Source: AWTP1-13 sp039808585 (GTDB lineage Bacteria > Pseudomonadota > Alphaproteobacteria > Rhizobiales > Hyphomicrobiaceae). Taken from it: a DNA stretch of 31,459 bases. The notes beneath the pieces were generated by a model that saw nothing but the letters and a program-made list of their open reading frames with translations, was not told the origin of the DNA and did not search any database. This document shows positions 30,252-31,459 of the stretch, one piece after another (within the stretch, counting starts at the first letter, position 1; every line of letters starts with the position of its first letter). The position numbers were made by a program, and so were the translations under genes. The stretch is taken from assembly GCA_039808585.1 (NCBI GenBank), contig JBDHTJ010000045.1, positions 1-31,459 of the forward strand, given 5' to 3'.

Positions 30252-31459
30252 TCAGCCCGCCACCACGGGCTTCAGCGAATCCACCAGCAGCCGCACCTGC
30301 ATGTCCTGGTCTTTGATCTCGAGCTGCGCTGCGAACCAGTCATGCACGAGCTGGCAGACCTTGCCTGGTGGCGCCTGCGCCAGCGCGCGCTCGTTGGTGA
30401 AGAGTTGGAGATCTTCTTGCGTCCACCCGCGCTGCTGCGTGAGCTCTGCCGCCAGCGCCTCGTAGTCCTCGCGCTTGGGGGCCGGGTAGGCACGCGGCGT
30501 CTTGCGCCCGTCGGCAATCGCGTCGTAGATCGCCGACATCTGCGCCTGCAGGCCAGGCACCTGCGGTGAACCTTGCAGCATCGTCACGATCATCGGGCTC
30601 GCCTCGCCGCGTGCGATGAACTCGAAGCAGGCGGCATCGCTCGTCTTGCGCAGTTGCACGAGGTTTTCGAAAAAGCTGTTCGCAATCAGCTTCAGCCGCG
30701 GAATGCTAGCCGAAAGCGCATTGGTGAGCTGCTGCCGCCTCAGTGTCACGAGAGCCTGCGCCATCTGCTGGGCAACTTCCGCCGGCGCAGCCTTCTTCGC
30801 GTTGAGGTCCACCACCTGCGCGATGCGGGCCTCATACCAGTCCGGGAACTCGCGCTTCACGATCCGCCAGACGGATGCCTGCTGCAGGTTCGCGTCGATC
30901 TCCTGTGCCGTCCCTTCCAGCCCTTTGAAAGGCGGAACGTCGAGCCCCTTGCGCTCGGTGATGATCGTCGCCTTCTGCGGCTCGCTGCCCTTTCCTCCGC
31001 CGCTGAACAGCGCCGTGATGTGCGCGCGATAGGGATAGGCGAAGTATCCCGCCCCGCCGATCACCGCCAGGATGAGGGCGATGCCCACCACGCGGCGCAG
31101 CACCTTGCTGCCGGGCTCGAAATCGTCGGCCTCGTCGTCGTCGAACTCGCGATAGTCGCGCTCGGCGCGCGGCGTCGTCTCTTGCGCCGGCCCGCGATGG
31201 ACAGGCGCGGCGGCAGCCTGCGCGCGCTGCGGATCGAGGCCCGGCTGGAAGCCTGGTCGGCTCTGCCCGCCGAATTGGGGCTGCGCGCTGCCCTGAACGG
31301 CCGCGCGTGGGTCGAAGCGCGTCCTTTGTTGCGGCGCCTGCATCTGCGGCCCGCCGCGCTCGCCTGGCTGCGCTGCTGCCTGCATGGGGCGCTGCTGGCG
31401 CTGCTGGGGGGCCTGCCCCATCCCTGCTGCGGGCTGCGCGGGCGCTGCCGCCGGCGCCG
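30252..31459 (-). CDS. Membrane-anchored hypothetical protein, 5' end outside the window
   Basis: At least 402 codons are open to the right edge; an ATG at 31421 could be a start, but the same Ala/Pro/Gln composition continues upstream without a stop, so the true start is probably beyond the window. Counting from 31421, residues 1-105 are Gln/Pro/Ala/Arg-rich and disordered. An acidic patch DDDEADDFEPG precedes one transmembrane helix (about 111-132, VVGIALILAVIGGAGYF), and a globular helical domain of about 250 residues lies outside or inside the membrane. I do not recognise the domain. A cytoplasmic N-tail with a periplasmic C-domain is the likely topology. One cysteine in each of DAACFEF and KVCQLVH could form a disulphide. 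Confidence 0.75.
   Translation of the reverse strand, partial: APAAAPAQPAAGMGQAPQQRQQRPMQAAAQPGERGGPQMQAPQQRTRFDPRAAVQGSAQPQFGGQSRPGFQPGLDPQRAQAAAAPVHRGPAQETTPRAERDYREFDDDEADDFEPGSKVLRRVVGIALILAVIGGAGYFAYPYRAHITALFSGGGKGSEPQKATIITERKGLDVPPFKGLEGTAQEIDANLQQASVWRIVKREFPDWYEARIAQVVDLNAKKAAPAEVAQQMAQALVTLRRQQLTNALSASIPRLKLIANSFFENLVQLRKTSDAACFEFIARGEASPMIVTMLQGSPQVPGLQAQMSAIYDAIADGRKTPRAYPAPKREDYEALAAELTQQRGWTQEDLQLFTNERALAQAPPGKVCQLVHDWFAAQLEIKDQDMQVRLLVDSLKPVVAG

Noticed and set aside
1..31459. tRNA, rRNA, integrase, toxin-antitoxin or defence island
   Set aside because: I looked for tRNA-like cloverleaf arms, rRNA blocks and typical mobile or defence domains on both strands and saw none; a covariance-model scan would be decisive for RNAs.

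Overview
The window is high-GC chromosomal DNA from an alphaproteobacterium, most probably of the order Hyphomicrobiales (Rhizobiales). The evidence is the gene set. It has 5-aminolevulinate synthase of the C4 (Shemin) pathway, the aerobic cobaltochelatase pair CobS and CobT, a SUV3-type (mitochondrial-like) helicase next to an S4 protein, FdxA and a CarD protein, a zinc-free L31, and two L,D-transpeptidases. The genus cannot be fixed from this sequence. No rRNA, tRNA, CRISPR array, integrase, transposase or phage gene was found.

Layout. 1-2.4 kb, minus strand: a 6-phosphogluconate dehydrogenase, gluconokinase and TfoX-N protein operon, with a small helical protein downstream. 2.5-7 kb: an amidase-signature hydrolase, a small secreted protein, a standalone CZB zinc-binding domain, an M20 metallopeptidase and a small two-helix membrane protein. 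7.1-10.1 kb: a Tat-like L,D-transpeptidase, a 750-bp palindrome-rich non-coding stretch, a hotdog thioesterase and a cluster of four 25-bp repeats that looks like a transposon-end relic. 10.2-16.7 kb: a DUF3108 protein, rpmB (L28), and the minus-strand series J-domain protein, cobS, cobT, Tat-exported phytase-like esterase. 16.9-22.9 kb: a plus-strand RNA and regulation cluster made of the SUV3-like helicase, an S4 protein, FdxA and a CarD-family regulator, with strong terminators after fdxA and carD. 23-31.5 kb: an exported nuclease-fold protein with altered active site, rpmE (L31), an ABC exporter, a second L,D-transpeptidase with a peptidoglycan-binding domain, hemA, a glutathione S-transferase and a membrane-anchored protein that runs off the right edge.

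How the genes work together. GntK and Gnd convert gluconate through 6-phosphogluconate to ribulose 5-phosphate. HemA makes the first tetrapyrrole precursor, and CobS/CobT serve cobalt insertion late in the same branched pathway, although the two loci are 13 kb apart here. The two L,D-transpeptidases fit the 3-3 cross-linked wall of this order. The helicase, S4 and CarD genes are a likely RNA turnover/transcription module.

Most of the window looks like conserved core chromosome rather than an accessory island, and I see no clear undescribed defence or mobile system. The best leads are the histone-H1-like N-terminal tail on the CarD protein, the long repeat-bearing scaffold-like tail on the helicase, the 25-bp repeat cluster, the SNase-fold protein lacking its usual acidic residues, and the hairpin between cobS and cobT.
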